DNA of 64,000 bases from Diphasiastrum complanatum (taxonomy: Eukaryota; Streptophyta; Lycopodiopsida; Lycopodiales; Lycopodiaceae): assembly GCA_029204225.1 (NCBI GenBank), contig CM055097.1:59832883-59896882 (forward strand). The letters run 5' to 3'. Shown here one piece after another: positions 1-12,716 of the stretch (the stretch's first letter is position 1; the number at the start of each line of letters is the position of its first letter). The translations under genes and the position numbers were made by a program. The notes below the pieces were generated by a model, which saw only the letters and a list, made by a program, of their open reading frames with translations, was not told where the DNA came from and ran no database searches.

Positions 1-625
1 TATGATTTGTCATGTGCAGCATCCCAGCATGTCAACTAGTTACACTCTAAATCAAATTTAATCTCAGAGCATTCAAATATAGTTCCAACATGCAAGGCTG
101 AAGCATAGCTGCATACTAACTAATGACACCTATATAATATTGAAAAATGAACAGAAATCTGCACTATATCTGTTAAGCGGATTGTCTTCCAACTTTTGAA
201 TTGAAAGACCATGATCAATGAACTGACTCTGAGCATATGGCACTTGGCTTGCACCTGATTAGCCATGTTATGACCATGAAAGCAGTACGGACAAGGTGGT
301 ATGCTACATCCTGCTATCAGCATTTGTGCTGTAGCCCTTTAGCTCGAAATGGGATGCTGAGTGCTCAAATTCAAAAAAGAGCGCTCAGATCTACACTCAT
401 CATTAATGTTTCTAGATACATACAGGCAACTCAGTCCCAGGTGTCTCAACTCATTAGAACATTGGGACATTCAGAAAACGGGAACCAGCAAACGCAATCT
501 TTTCTCTTGACTGTTGCATTACCTCACACTGTTTTGTCATGAAATCTTTCTTACTTTTTGTGGAGCAAATAAGAACAAAAATCCCACAACAACATTAACT
601 AGATGTGTTAAAGATCAAAATGAAC
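1..625. other. Probable intron of the DUF2359-like gene; no exon recognised
   Basis: The last exon found ends at 626 with a good donor on the minus strand (AAG followed by GTTCAT). I looked on the minus strand for the expected C-terminal block and membrane segment and saw nothing comparable. The stretch is AT-rich and is probably the 5' part of a long intron. Short ORFs in it look like chance. Confidence 0.5.
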
Positions 626-3600
626 CTTGGCCCTGAGAGCAGCTATAGTCCTTTTGATGTCATTTAGAGGCACAAAATGGGCTTGGCTCTCTTTCCATTC
701 CAAACACAAACACTCTAGAACACGGGTGCTTCCTTTCAAGTTCTCCAAATGCAACTTCTCCTGCAAACAACAACAATGAATTGCATGTTCTAAAGCATAC
801 CATAAACTGGTCACTGGATGTCTGAAAGCCTTAACAGGAAAGGAAAAAAAACATTTGGATGGAGATATGCATTTCTTAGTGGTAAAAGTATAAAGTACAT
901 AATTTGATAAGATAGGAAAACCCTCCACTTAGTTAGAAATGATGCAAAACGTTTTACAAGAACAATGCCAATTTGGAGGAAAATAAATCATTCAAGAAGA
1001 TAAAAAAATTAAGAATGTACAAATAAACATGAGCCTTGAGTAAAAGCAGTACAAGTACTCTCTTGAGTCTTTGGTTCCTTATGGTGCTACAGTGCTACAA
1101 CCATAGTACCCACGGTTCTCAGAACCGTGGGGTGAACTGTACCACAGTTCATGAACCGTGGTACGGTTCATCATAATTAATAAATCAATTAATTAATTAA
1201 TGTTTGATTATAAATGAGCTAAAAAAAATAAAAAATTTCATTAATTAATTATATACTGTACGGTTCACCACGGTTCCAGAACTGTACGGTTCTCAGAAAC
1301 GTGGTGAACAGTACACGGTCTTAATTCTATCACTATAACTTAACAGATGTTAAATAATACAAGAAACCCAGTCAGGTCAACGTCTAAGTTCTCACCCACT
1401 GCTTGTAACAATCCGAATTCTGTGATAGGCACCACCGGAAAATATGGCAAGCCTCCAAAGCTAAATTTGGCACATCTGAAACCCAGAAATAATATAATTA
1501 AAGAAGACTATGTACCACAAAATATATATTTAAAGTCCTTCAGAAAGCAGTAATAAGAACAAATGATCATAAAAGAATTGTCTTGATAAGGGTGGCTTAC
1601 ACATGCTAAACCTTTCCAGGTACACAGCCTACCTATTTAAAAAAAGCAGCACATAAATCTGCATGGACGACACAGGTGAAAATGCACTAGCCTGCCTTAT
1701 CATAAGATACTACTCACAGATTCTCGAAGTTTAAAAATGAGATCCAAAAAGGATAACTGCAAGAATCTGACACATTCTGCTTGCAAATTACTAGCTCACT
1801 GGACAAAGCCATCATCACTTGCCGTATCCAAAATGTCAAAGTAAAGCCTTGAACACTATGTGAACTTAATAAACAAGCAACGTGTCCACCGACGACATAT
1901 GAGACCACAATTCCATTCATTGGACAGATAATATGCTACCACATCCCTACTCATGTCATCGGAATAGGTGCAGGTCACACGCATTGTACTGACCTGCACC
2001 TACTCTTAGGACATGAACGGCACACTCAGCCGTAATGCAGACTAGCACTAAAAAGCAATGGCAATCAAATGACTCCCAACTTTCTCATTGAAAACATATG
2101 AGATATTGCACATCATTGCTTCAGCTTGCTGACAGGATTAAAACAGATATAGCTCGTGCATAAACTGCATCACTAAAGATAGAAAGTCTTAACAAAAATT
2201 AGATGGACGCAACCCTGGACGAAGATAACCATCAGTACATGAAACTGTTTCGTGTTAAAATTGCATGACCTACCTATTCATTAATGATATAAGGCTCATA
2301 GACAGTTACCTTCTGAAGCTGCAAGAAGACAAAAGGGCAAAAGTTGTTGGGCCACAGGTTTTGTAGATTTACTTCGATATAAGCCAGCAAGGGCAAGCTC
2401 CTTAACTACTGGATATAGTGCCAAAAATCTTTCCGTAGCCTGCATGCAAAGTTCAAACAGAAGGTGTTGACTACAATGAGCCGTTGCATCTCAAAGAAAA
2501 TTGAAGTCAATAATGAGTAGTATAACTGAAGAAAACTCTAGTAGCATAACAAAGAAGCCATGACCTACTATACTATATAATCAGTGCAACAGAGTCCAGC
2601 CCATCAAAATCAAATGTATGGAAGCTTACCCACAATGATCCAAGAATGATTAACAAAATGTAGAATTGAACAACTACAATCATGAAAAACAAGCATTGGA
2701 CTTTGAGCAGAAGAAAAAATAGATGACTCCTTCACAACAACCCTTGGATCTTCAAAACAAGCCAGCTAATTACTTTCACGGTTTATACGAATGAAACGTT
2801 AAATAAAAATCTGGACGCTTTCTTAAAAGGTGGAGTTCATCCATTGTCCATAAAGGGCAAAAATTGTTCAATGTGAATCAAGTCCATTATAAAGTGATCC
2901 AGACCACAGCTGGCTGCCACCCATTAGCAGCCAATACTCCATGTGAAATAAGCACCGGAACCTGCTCATTGAGGGAGAAGTGTCTATAGATTGAAAAACC
3001 AACAAATGGCACAAATAATGATTGCGAAAAAAAGAAGAAGAGATATTATGAAGCAATGGATACTCTTATTTTAGGTCGATTTCTGGATATCTCTTTGCTG
3101 ACATAATGAAAATAAATTACAAATGCTTCAAGGTGTGGTAGGAGAACACAAAATAAAGATTTTCCTCATTGTACAACCGGAAAATTGGTACTGCACCTTG
3201 TAATTGTACACATGCCAACTGACGTACTACGAACAAATTACAATAGGTATAACTACAAAAACAATCCGACTTAAAAACTGGTGTATTGCTACCTTCAAAC
3301 TTGAGTATCTAAAGTTTTAAAAGCCGGTAACTTCAGCTCAATCACAGTTCTTACTGTATCACCTTCGTCCTAGCAGATTCAGTCGGAAAAGCTAATTGCA
3401 TCATGGACTCCAGAGCCAATGGTGGAACCAATCGCTCGCCCTTTCTAGAGACAGCATTAAGCAAAATTGGCCTTGCCTTCTTCATGTTGCCAAATATGAT
3501 GCTGCAATACATTTGAGACAATGAGCCAAACAAGCCACTATCAAAACTTAAAAACCAAAACTTTTCCTAAATGAACAAAAACATGATGAACACAAATTTA

Positions 3601-6199
3601 TAAACTTAAGCAATCCAATCTGGATGATCCTAACAAGAACCAACATTACATGCACTTATATTCTATGTTCATCCTCTCTCCTAATCAAACAAGAAAGAGC
3701 ACACACCAACCTCTCAATAAATTGCAACATAACATCCCTTGAAGCAGGCATGCTGGATTTTCCAACAGCCAAAGGCAACAGATTTTGTACCCACAAAGAC
3801 ATTCCTGCGACTAGATCTCCATGTGCTACCTGCATCATGCTCTCATGAACAGAAACTCCCAAAGGGCTGAAGAAAAACTGAGGTGTATTGTTATGGCTTT
3901 TGACAGAGCACAAAACTTTAGCTAGGCCTATAATAAAGCAAGAGAGGTTGTCCGGTCAGTGACAATCAAATACTTAATGCAATGACAATGGACATGCATA
4001 CGTTAGGGACATCTGAACAGTAAAGGAACATTAACAACGACCTAGCGTATCGTCCAGAGATTTGAACCACCAACCTGGCCATAAGCCCAGACTAAGGTGG
4101 CCATCTTCTCCTGTCCTTGAAATGCAGAAGTTGATCGTATTTTTGCAGCTTGCTGGAGTAGAATTTCAGGTCTTTTCCGCAAAATGAGTGCCAGAACTAC
4201 TAACACTGCAACCTGCCCATAAAAATTTCAGGAGAAACAAATATTTACAGCAAATGGATCAAGTAAAATCCATGATTCAAGATTATATAGCTGAACTAAC
4301 AATTGACTTGAGGCTACAAATGTTTGACTACAGAGTGCTTATTGAATCTCACTTTTGTCTTCCCAGGAGGCGGAACAGTCATTTTCACACCCTTTTGTGA
4401 TCCTTGACGTGACTCATCATCTTCCATGATATCTGTCAAGGCCCAAAATATGAAACTCGGAAATGCTTCTGCAGGTCTATGTGCCAGCCATTCCGAAACA
4501 ATTTTTATCACAGGATCTGGTAGGTGGCAAAGAGGCTCCTGTCATCATAGAAGCAAAAAGATGGGTGACTACCTTGAGCTTTAAGACTGCAAAAGAGACA
4601 AAAGTAATGAAATCTTCTCACTGCAAAAGATATATGAGGAGATATTCAAACAATGTAAAACCAAACATTTCATGCTCTGAAAGCTCGTTAATTGGTAACA
4701 CAATCTTATAATGTCAAAAACAAGGGTTCCAGGTAGCTATTTTTCAAAAATGCACCAGCTAGCTTCATTGTTAATAAGATCCAAATTGAGACAGAACCTC
4801 TACAACTTTTGAAACAGGTCCCTTGTTTATCTTGTTCCATGCAAACTGAGCTGGGCTCACAGAACTAAAAGCCCGACCAAAGTAATCTGTGCACCGCATC
4901 AGCTGCACATCAGGCAATGACTGGTACAATTCCTGAAGAAAACAATACAGCTTTGTGATGCACAAGTCACTGTCATACGGTTTATTATTTGTGAACAAAG
5001 CTGCAACTCGTTGAGGTTTATAATTCTCCAAAGCCTGAGGACGAAGGAAGAGGAAAGTATAGCAGCAATAACTAATCTACGTACAAAATAATCAATCATG
5101 GCCGAATATAACTGAGACAAACACCGACAAAACTCTCTCTTTGAAGTGCTGCAAGGAGACTAAGTGACTGGTGCAAACCCTGAAATAATTCTTATATAAA
5201 GTATTGCGATACTACTTGTACCGACCCAGATCCATCCATACAGCAGTACAGGTATTAATGTACATACGGGAGGAACGTATATGCGATTTATATGGAGTAC
5301 ATGGGCCACACACCAGCTAACTGAGTCGGATTAGTTGTCGTAAAAGAATCGTTCACTAGCCTTTAAAGAAACCTAAAGTACTAAAATTGAATAAGGAAGC
5401 ATTAAGACGCCTCCTTTTAAGTTCAAATTTAGAACTAACAAGTGAACAAACAAGCAACAAAAAATCCAATTATATGAAGTTTATATGTATTTAAACACGA
5501 CCGTGAATTTGTCGACAATGGGTAGGCCAGATTTTGGCCTCACGGAATTGTTCAGGTTTGAATACAATTAGACCTGATAAAATGCCCAAGCAAATCAAAT
5601 TGGATATTATGAACAGTGACCCGCTTACGATCTTAGACCCACGAACATTCATTCTGAAAAGCAGACCGCATTGAAATTCATTCGTAGATCCGTTTTCACA
5701 TGAGAGGATTCTGAACAAGAGGTAATACCGAAATTTCCAAGAGAAAATGTCCAAGATGAGACGCATCAATAGCAGCTGCAGCTTCCGCCACTGACACTTT
5801 TGGCTTCTTAACTTTGCTAGGCTTCGGCTTTTTCACATCCTCATTGCGCAAGTCATTGGATTGCACATGATTCTCCCTCTCGGTGTCACTCTCATCATTT
5901 TCTGTGACGATGGCAGCAGTTTGGCTGTTCAAAACAGAAGCAGCTCTTGCATCCCGCCGATGCCGCCTGTCCTCAGCTTCCTTTTCCAAATCCTGAAAAA
6001 CCTTCGAATCAGGGTTAGGGTTTGCTTTGTCCCCACTGGATCCAGTGCTTCCGCCTTGCTTGTTGGCTTTCTCCTGCCGTCTCAGTTTCTTGGGATTGGT
6101 AACCTTCTGCCAGCCATGGCCGCTGTTGATGCCGCCATTCGGACTGCTGCTAGTGCCACCCTCCAGAGTTTCCGACACTCCGTTGCTGTCGATCCCCAT
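626..6199 (-). CDS. TMEM214/DUF2359-like membrane protein, 3' part outside window
   Basis: Nine coding exons join in consistent phase with GT/AG borders: 6199-5729, 4932-4798, 4538-4353, 4212-4075, 3829-3711, 3501-3363, 2439-2310, 1475-1396 and 760-626 (1533 nt, 511 codons, no stop). The N-terminus is basic, with GHGWQKVTNPKKLRRQ near residue 30 and KPKPSKVKKPKVS near 130. Later blocks are DVQLMRCTDYFGRAF (exon 2), EWLAHRPAEAFPSF (exon 3), LALILRKRPEILLQ (exon 4), RKGERLVPP (exon 6) and NSDCYKQW (exon 8). From memory these match the plant DUF2359 family (Arabidopsis At1g70770/At1g23170), homologues of animal TMEM214, an ER membrane protein; the plant role is poorly defined. The start is the ATG at 6199, because an upstream in-frame ATG at 6268 lies in leader-like sequence. 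The family runs to about 580-600 residues, so the last exon(s), with the predicted membrane segment, lie left of base 1. A MITE-like foldback sits in the intron 1395-761. Confidence 0.9.
1100..1325. repeat. Foldback, MITE-like element in an intron
   Basis: About 70-80 bases on each side are rich in ACCGTGG/CGGTTC words and are imperfect reverse complements, for example ACAGTTCATGAACCGTGG on the left and the complement of CCACGGTTCCAGAACTGT on the right. They flank an AT-rich core (about 1170-1255) full of TTAATTAA. Each arm also carries a small internal palindrome. Size and form suggest a non-autonomous hairpin (MITE-like) insertion. No target-site duplication was identified with confidence. 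Confidence 0.6.
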
Positions 6200-6660
6200 C
6201 CTAGCTCCCAGCAAGAGCCACCACGCAGGGCAAGCAAGAAGGAATTCAGAACCAACAGCGGTGAACAATCAATGCCAAGCCCGCAGATCAACTTGAACAA
6301 AATGATCAGAAACCGAAACAAGGAAGAATAAAAGTAGGCATGACGATAGAATTAGGGTTTAGAAAGCACAGGGCAAAAGGATCAGATCAAAACAGAGAAG
6401 CGCGACTGAAAATATGGTGGATCGGAATCCCACCCTGGAGAGACTAGACTAGAAATGAGATACAGTGAAAGAAGAATACGCACTCAGAGATCCGCCATAG
6501 CCAGCGGCAGCAGCAGCAGCAGCAGCAGCAGCATTTAAGAGCTTCTCCGCGTTGTTTTTCTCTTCTGTTTAATTGCCTTCTCCTGGTGGTGGTGGAGGTG
6601 GAGGTGGAGGCGGAGGCGGAAGCTGCCGCCACCGGAGGCAGGCTTCACCTCCTACATTGA
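6200..6660 (-). promoter_or_regulatory. 5' leader and probable proximal promoter of the DUF2359-like gene
   Basis: Upstream of the start codon on the minus strand lies a leader with two triplet-repeat tracts: (CAG/CTG) at 6507-6533 and a CAC/CTC-type run (GGTGGA on the plus strand) at about 6583-6622. Such tracts are common in plant 5' leaders. A splice acceptor-like AG directly before the ATG (GGAGCTAG then GATG) leaves room for a leader intron, but no donor could be fixed. The ORF across these repeats is low complexity and is not claimed as a gene. Confidence 0.45.
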
Positions 6661-6737
6661 AAGGTGCCACATGGTCGAATAAGGCAGGGGTCACTACATA
6701 GCCATGGCACATGAATCTCATGGACATACGGCCCGTA

Positions 6738-6825
6738 CAATAATCTCATTCTAATGCACCCGAGGGTCCTCACTATTTGCTATGGTCAAGAGAGTACTCT
6801 AGGGTGCATTAGAATGAGATTATTG
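6738..6825. repeat. Perfect 24-bp inverted repeat with a 40-bp loop
   Basis: Bases 6738-6761 (starting CAATAATCTCATTC) and 6802-6825 are exact reverse complements across all 24 positions, separated by 40 bases. A transcript would form a perfect stem. The structure may be a short foldback transposon remnant or a hairpin RNA. No coding sequence surrounds it. Confidence 0.85.
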
Positions 6826-6829
6826 GTGG

Positions 6830-7920
6830 ACCCTCCATCATGAGTGAACCTAAATGCCACCTTTAGCTAGTGTTCAGGAGAGCCCTGCAAGCCCTAAGAG
6901 CCCATCCCTTCATGCTCTGTACAGAGTCTAAGCACAAGGGTGCCTGTTGCCTCGTCTTAGGGCCTCTTCACATGCTCGGCCCGCCGACCCCGTGAATGAA
7001 GTAGAGCAGAGGCCGAGACCCGTGGAGACCAAAAACCCGTTTTGAGGAATTGCGTGGCCTAGCCGGGTCGCCCAGGGATTATGGAGAAAACGGGCTGTGG
7101 AAACTGGAGGCACCTGAAGCACGCTCTACATTCAATAGGGAAGAGCATTGGACGATGTGGAGTATGGTTGCCATCTAAGTGGCATCATGTAATTGGCGGT
7201 AGACTTTTTTTTGTCTCTCTTGCAAGGCACAAGGCCAATAATTATTAATTAAAAACGTTCACATTATCTTAAGGGCCAAGCGAAACTAAAACCACACACA
7301 CATACACAAGGGCTAAAAGTCAAAAGCCACATAATCGAGGTCACACCTATGCGTAAATCATAATTTAAGCCCATGTAATCATTGCCACAAGTAAAACTCT
7401 TATCTAACTCAACTACAGTGGAAGACAATTGACGAGAAATTTGATTATAATCAAAGTGGCATTTTGCTATGGTTTACCATTTTCTCACAATTTTTTTTTT
7501 GGAACTACAACTTGCTATCTACTTGTATGTCTGAACAACTTTCCTTGCAACATTTAAGTTCAAATAAATATATCTATATATATATCACTCCTAAACTTAT
7601 GGCATAGCATTTCCTACCAATAATGTGATGCCAAGTGGCATATAGCTAGAAAACTAGATTTTGGCCATTTTAGCCGCTAGATCTCAAATGAATTGGTATG
7701 TACAACCTATATGACTCATCTAAATGATAAATGCATTTATTTCACACGTGGGAATAGGCTCCCACACATCTCTAATGATGATATGTACTAGTCATAATGG
7801 TATTTACAAGATTTGATCAAGTTAGCTTTTGCCAATTTTAACAATATCCCCTCTTTGTCCTTTGGAGATGAATAATGTAATGCATTACCTCTCTCTAAGT
7901 GTTCAGACCATCAAATAGAG
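6830..7920. other. Intergenic stretch without recognised genes
   Basis: Nothing coding is supported here. The first 300 bases are GC-richer than the AT-rich remainder and hold only a short unsupported ORF. A short (TA)n run lies near 7568-7585. Confidence 0.6.
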
Positions 7921-7989
7921 CTACTTTTGTTAGTGCCCTTGTATCATCATTTTCTTACATGCAAGTTAAAAGAAAAGGATAAGATAGCC

Positions 7990-8580
7990 AAGCAACTTCA
8001 TGAGTATCTTAGGATGGTCCACATCAGCTTCAAAAATCCCCTTGGAGGGCACCTATCCTTTAGTTCAATAAGAAGGATGGAGGCACTCACCTTTGCGTTG
8101 ATTATAAATAGTTATATAAGATGATCATGAAAAATAGTTATCTTTGCCTAGGATGGATGGTTTAATGGACCGTCTAAATCGAACAATGTATTTCTCCAAG
8201 ATAGACCTAGATCAAGCTACCATCAAATAAAGATTAGGAACAAGGATGTTTCTAAGATTAGTTTTCAAATCAACAAATGCACCTGCTACATTCCAAACGA
8301 TATTCTTCATCCACATTTGGGGACGTTTGTGGTGGCCAAGTGTATTTGGAAACATATTAATGTATAGTCAGACGCTTGAGGAGCATGAAGAGCATCTTCG
8401 TACTGTCTTGGAGCTTCTAAAAATAGAAAAGCTCTATGCTAAGGAATCAAAAAGTGGGTTCTTTCCAACCAACCTCAAGTTCCTAGGCCATATCATATCC
8501 GATCATGGTCTCAAGATTAATTATGATAAGGTGGGTAAGGTGTGGGAAAGCAAACATGAAATCCCATACCAAATATACAT
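7990..8580 (+). pseudogene. Ty3/gypsy reverse transcriptase fragment, broken
   Basis: Pieces of a gypsy reverse transcriptase appear in order through several frames: GGHLSF near 8046, a segment like the conserved DLMDRLNR...YFSKIDL around 8150-8215, NAPATFQ near 8266, LEEHEEHL near 8370, then LYAKESK and FLGHIIS near 8430-8505. The catalytic YLDD site, which should lie between APATFQ and LEEHEEHL, is lost: the local sequence has dropped bases, so the aspartates are gone. Frameshifts and stops interrupt the rest. The LEEHEEHL stretch is shared with the minus-strand gypsy relic near 23.4 kb, so the two belong to related families. The fragment is not functional. Confidence 0.85.
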
Positions 8581-8744
8581 GTAGGAATCACCATTAACAA
8601 ATCACAATACTTATTTGCATATTTGTATTGACAAGTTACATTTCTACAACTCAAGTCATGATGCCCTTGCAACCGTATTAGGGTGTGTGATGTAAACTTT
8701 ATGGCAACTCCAAACTCTTTTCATGTGGAATGTCTTTTTATCCT

Positions 8745-9090
8745 TCACTTACTCCACTTCTTTCATGAAATACTAGGTGTGCAGCCGATTTTTTTTGAAG
8801 ATCGAGTTCATATGCCAAAGAACCAATTCTTTGTACAATGCTACATGGTCCACAAAACCGGGTAGACAGTTTGTAATGCTTTCCTGTACAAAACATCTTA
8901 GAATCTTTTGGAATCCTAAGATATACCCAGTCATCAACTTTAAAATCTCTTGGAGATTTCTTAAGGTCGGTATAGTGTTTAGCTCTATTCTGAACACTAC
9001 GGATACCATCCTTAGCCAATTGCAACATCTCTTGCATATCATGGAGAAAATCAGCAACCTTCTGGATCTTTAAGTTGCACACTTTAGAAA
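8745..9090 (-). pseudogene. Ty3/gypsy integrase C-terminal fragment
   Basis: An open minus-strand stretch carries the post-catalytic part of a chromovirus-type integrase: LQLAKDGIRSVQNRAKHY, then SPRDFKVDDWVYLRIPKDSK, then HYKLSTRFCGPCSIVQRIG and an AYELDL...HLVFH ending. The integrase core and everything upstream are absent. It points opposite to the RT scrap at 7990-8580, so this is not a simple truncation of one element. Confidence 0.85.
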
Positions 9091-9129
9091 CAACAACACA
9101 TAGTCCAACATCCAATGTTATTACCATCT

Positions 9130-10330
9130 ATCTAACCAAAAATCCAACTTATCTGCTACATCATTATCAATCTTTATTGTCAAACAATTCCATAAAACTA
9201 TATGTACCTAAACTTAGGCCTTGCACATATGGCCACCTTGGCTCATCAATCAAGTCCATGAGATACCAAGATCCATTTTGGTGTGGTTGCCACTCTGCTT
9301 GAATCTTGGCTCTCTAGCATGTGTACTTTTGAATTGGCTATCTGGCATATGGGCGCTTAAATTGTCTCTTGAGCTTCTACTAGCCATTACAATCACGTCT
9401 TGTTCCATTCATTGGAACATCCCCACATGACACCACAGGTTAGCACTAGCAAAATTTTAAAGCATGATGTTAATTTATATCAAAACTAGCTAGTATACTA
9501 GTATTTTCTTTGGAATTCATACAACCATGACTACTTAATGCATAGTGCATTTCCTTAAGGACATCTATGGTACACTTCAAATGGCAAAAACAAAATGAGT
9601 ATAGATTGAGTTCAAGCATGCGAAAGCCCAATGTGGAGGCCTAATGTTTTCAATAATGAATGTCCATCCTTTGACCACATGCTTTGACTAAATGCTAGAA
9701 AATTAAAACTTCCTTGCTTTATGTGGAGTTTGTCTTTTAAGAGAAATAAGAACATTGTGACATACCCCATAGGCCTCGCAATATATGATGTTTTTTGGTT
9801 CTCAAAAGACTTTGTATTGAAAATATAATCTTGTGGGTTTAAACATAGATGTCTAATATAAGTAAGGTCATGCAGTAGAATTAGATTTTAAGTAATTAGT
9901 CTTACTCTGAGAGAGAATTTTTTACTCACCTTGAGTTCTAAAGCTTGACTCGAATTTTGCACATGGGGAAGGAGATAAAAACATTCACAAATAATATATG
10001 AAAGTGTAGGGCCAATAATTTTAAGAATGCAACTTACCACCTTTATTTGACGTGGTTAGAGATTTCATCTAGTATTTGATTGGTCATTACAGTTCATGAA
10101 TTCAAGATACAATGTTAGTTGAATGTCAATATAATTAAGCTCAAGCTATTATATGTTGGCTTTTGTGTGCATGTCTAATCCATTCTCATTTGTCGAGGCC
10201 TAATAGAGCATCAAGCTATTGAAACTCAGTTCTTTCGATTGCATGTCAAGCAAGCACACTAGTATATGATCCACACCTTCAAAGACTGTCATGTACTTTT
10301 AGTACATCAGTGTTTATACATGCAAGATAA
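9130..10330. other. Intergenic AT-rich stretch without recognised genes
   Basis: No coding region, RNA gene or clear repeat is supported. It lies between gypsy debris and the LTR-like block preceding the primer-binding site at 10827. Confidence 0.5.
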
Positions 10331-10336
10331 TATCCA

Positions 10337-10838
10337 ATGTAGGCTTTGTGGGCCCAAAAGGATCGATTAGCCTTAAGAACAAGGCGGTTCTCTTTTTAGG
10401 CCCTCCAAAGTAATTAATAAGGATAATAGGCCAACAAGGGCCCAATGTAGTTTAAATAATACTTAACAAGGGCTAACTACCCTCAAGATAGTTATGTTTA
10501 GTTAAGCAAGAGCATTGTCTATAACTAGGCATGAGACATCATTTTGTGAATCTTTTGGCTCATTTGCAAGTGGGAGCTCCTAGCTTCCTTGTAAATGCAA
10601 GCCATAGGGATCTCCATTGCTAGGTCTCATGTGCCCTATCCACATGAATCAATGCTCCATTTCAATTGATTGTACTCTTTCTTTCATTGCTAATATGATT
10701 TCATGGTGATCTCCATGTATCTAGCTTTCTATTGATATGCTATCATGATTGTCTTGTTATTTTCTTGCTATTAGCTTTACTTCATTATTATTGCTATTAG
10801 TTTTGGATTTGGCACATTACATTTCTTGGTATCAGAGC
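10337..10838 (+). mobile_element. LTR 3' portion and primer-binding site
   Basis: Bases 10827-10838 read TGGTATCAGAGC, the complement of the 3' end of initiator-Met tRNA and the usual plant retrotransposon primer-binding site. Just upstream the sequence ends TTACA near 10821, as expected for an LTR terminus with a short spacer. A TGT start near 10337 (TGTAGGCTTTGTGGGCCC) is a guess for the LTR 5' end. The following leader continues to 11408, where a solo LTR interrupts it. Confidence 0.6.
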
Positions 10839-11408
10839 ATAGATCCTAAAATCATGATGATTCTATGTGAGCTTCATTAGATTTGATAAGTTTATTGCAT
10901 TTGTAGCTTTCTTTTTGCTAATTTTTAAGTTTAAAATTTTCAGGACTGATCAGACCAATTTTAGACATTCAATTTACTTTTTTGTTTCTAATTTAATTCA
11001 ATATGTTTGTAGAGCTTTGTTTTATCTTTAATTTGCACCAAATTGCAAGGCATTTGGATAAGATATGCAAAAGTTATTACACTTTTCCCAAAAGCTGTCA
11101 AAATAGGTGACTAGGATTTTGCTTTCACTTGATTAGTTTTTCATATTTGATCTGAATTTTTATTTCAAGTTTCTTTACATTTAGAGCATTGTTTTAGCTT
11201 TGATCTGATCGGCATGGCAAGTCATTTGGGTTAGTGTCCAAGAAGCTATGACAATTCTTGATTCCTAGCTCTAGTTTTGCTAGTTTTCTTTGTTCAAAAT
11301 TTTCAGATCTGTTCTGTGATTAATTTGACAATCAAATCACCTCCAACATTGATTTGATACGATAGGCTAATAGAGCTTGCTGTATCTTCTTAGAGGTACT
11401 GAGTTTGT

Positions 11409-12711
11409 TGATGGGGCAAGGGAGATAGAAGAACACAAACGGAGAAGAGAGCAGGAATATTGCGAAACAACTCTCCCATTCTAATCGGATGCTAGGTGCA
11501 AAAACAGTCTAATAGACAGCTTATGCTAAATGTAATCACATCTTTAAGTGTTTTGATTGCTCAACAGGATCTTAAAAATTAATTCATACTCTAAAATAAG
11601 AGTATAGTCCACCAAAGAGATTAGAGATGGTTTGTGTGTGGTGTTACTGAAATCAAATTCAATGTGAAGTATAGTTCTGAAATAAATGGAAGAGCAGTAT
11701 GATATCGCGAGTTCCTTAGGCATCAAATATGGCCATCGTCTTATCAGAAACTGAGGAGTTGTAGACGTTCATGTTTTGATCAGAGTGAGTAAACAAGCAC
11801 GATCAAACGGCAATAAAAGTGCATTCAATCAGAACATGCATTCATCTACGTTGTACACAGATAAAAGCAAGCTACTGTTATATTACATTGAAGCACAATA
11901 CAAATAGCAATTAAACAAAAAATGACGGCGTAATTGGGAGGCTCAAATAATGCATCTCATGGACGGAACAACCCATAATCTGTGCTTAGATGATCTATTT
12001 ATAGACTTCATTTGTGTATTAATTACATTGAATGCTTGTCACCTAATTAGGAAAGCCCTTGTACTTGAAAGTATATGGCTTTTGTGACAACTATACACAG
12101 TATAAACGATCAATAATTCAGCATCGTTGACACAGACGAGGACGTCGCTGGAACGTTTCTCGTTTATTTAAGACGACCTTCAGGATTTTTCTCTCTTCGC
12201 ATTTTTCGCAAGAAGCCGGAAGTGCCCTCAAAAAGACGGTGATGTCTTTAAAACAACTTAACTCATGAAAATAGATGACCTTCGGGATTTTCTTTCTCTT
12301 CACATTTTTTGCAAAAGGCCGAAGGTGTGTTAAAAACAGTTAAACTTTTGAACTATGCAAGTTCTCGCATTTCGGAGAAATGCAAAAAAAGCCAAAGCTA
12401 TTGAAAACATAGTGTATTTCTGCAGACTGTTGAAAATTACTGTATTTCTGCAGACTTCTTCTAAAAGTTTTGTGGAAGTCCTTGAAGATGGCCAAGTCTT
12501 CAATGACTTCAAATTATTAAACTTGACATCTGAACTTTGAAATTATGACAAGATTGGTTACCCTTTGCTGGAGATTAGTTGGAAGCCCATTGTAGACGTT
12601 CTTCAAATAAATTGGCTAACTTCCTGTAGGTATCAGATGAGCAGACGTAGAACCAAAGTTGGTTTCACCTGACCCTAGACCATAATCAACAAACATGCTT
12701 AATTTCCAACA
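11409..12711 (-). mobile_element. Solo LTR (copia family of 17591-18978) with 5-bp target duplication
   Basis: The stretch is the reverse complement of the copia 3' LTR at 17591-18978. Terminal bases correspond (GCTTAATTTCCAACA at the right edge matches TGTTGGAAATTAAGC), and both carry the same interior, such as the TTTCAGTAGTACC/GGTGTTACTGAAA area. It is bounded by TTTGT at 11404-11408 and TTTGT at 12712-12716, a direct 5-bp target-site duplication. No internal region or primer-binding site adjoins it. An LTR-LTR recombination remnant is the natural reading. It interrupts the leader of the element whose primer-binding site is at 10827. Confidence 0.88.
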
Positions 12712-12716
12712 TTTGT

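Noticed and set aside
608-928. Single 106-residue minus-strand protein
   Set aside because: Only its middle (760-626) is coding; both ends are intron sequence read through the splice sites of the DUF2359-like gene.
6444-6632. Ala/Ser/Thr/Cys-rich minus-strand ORF
   Set aside because: Produced by CAG/GGT triplet runs in the leader; no conserved sequence and the true start is at 6199.
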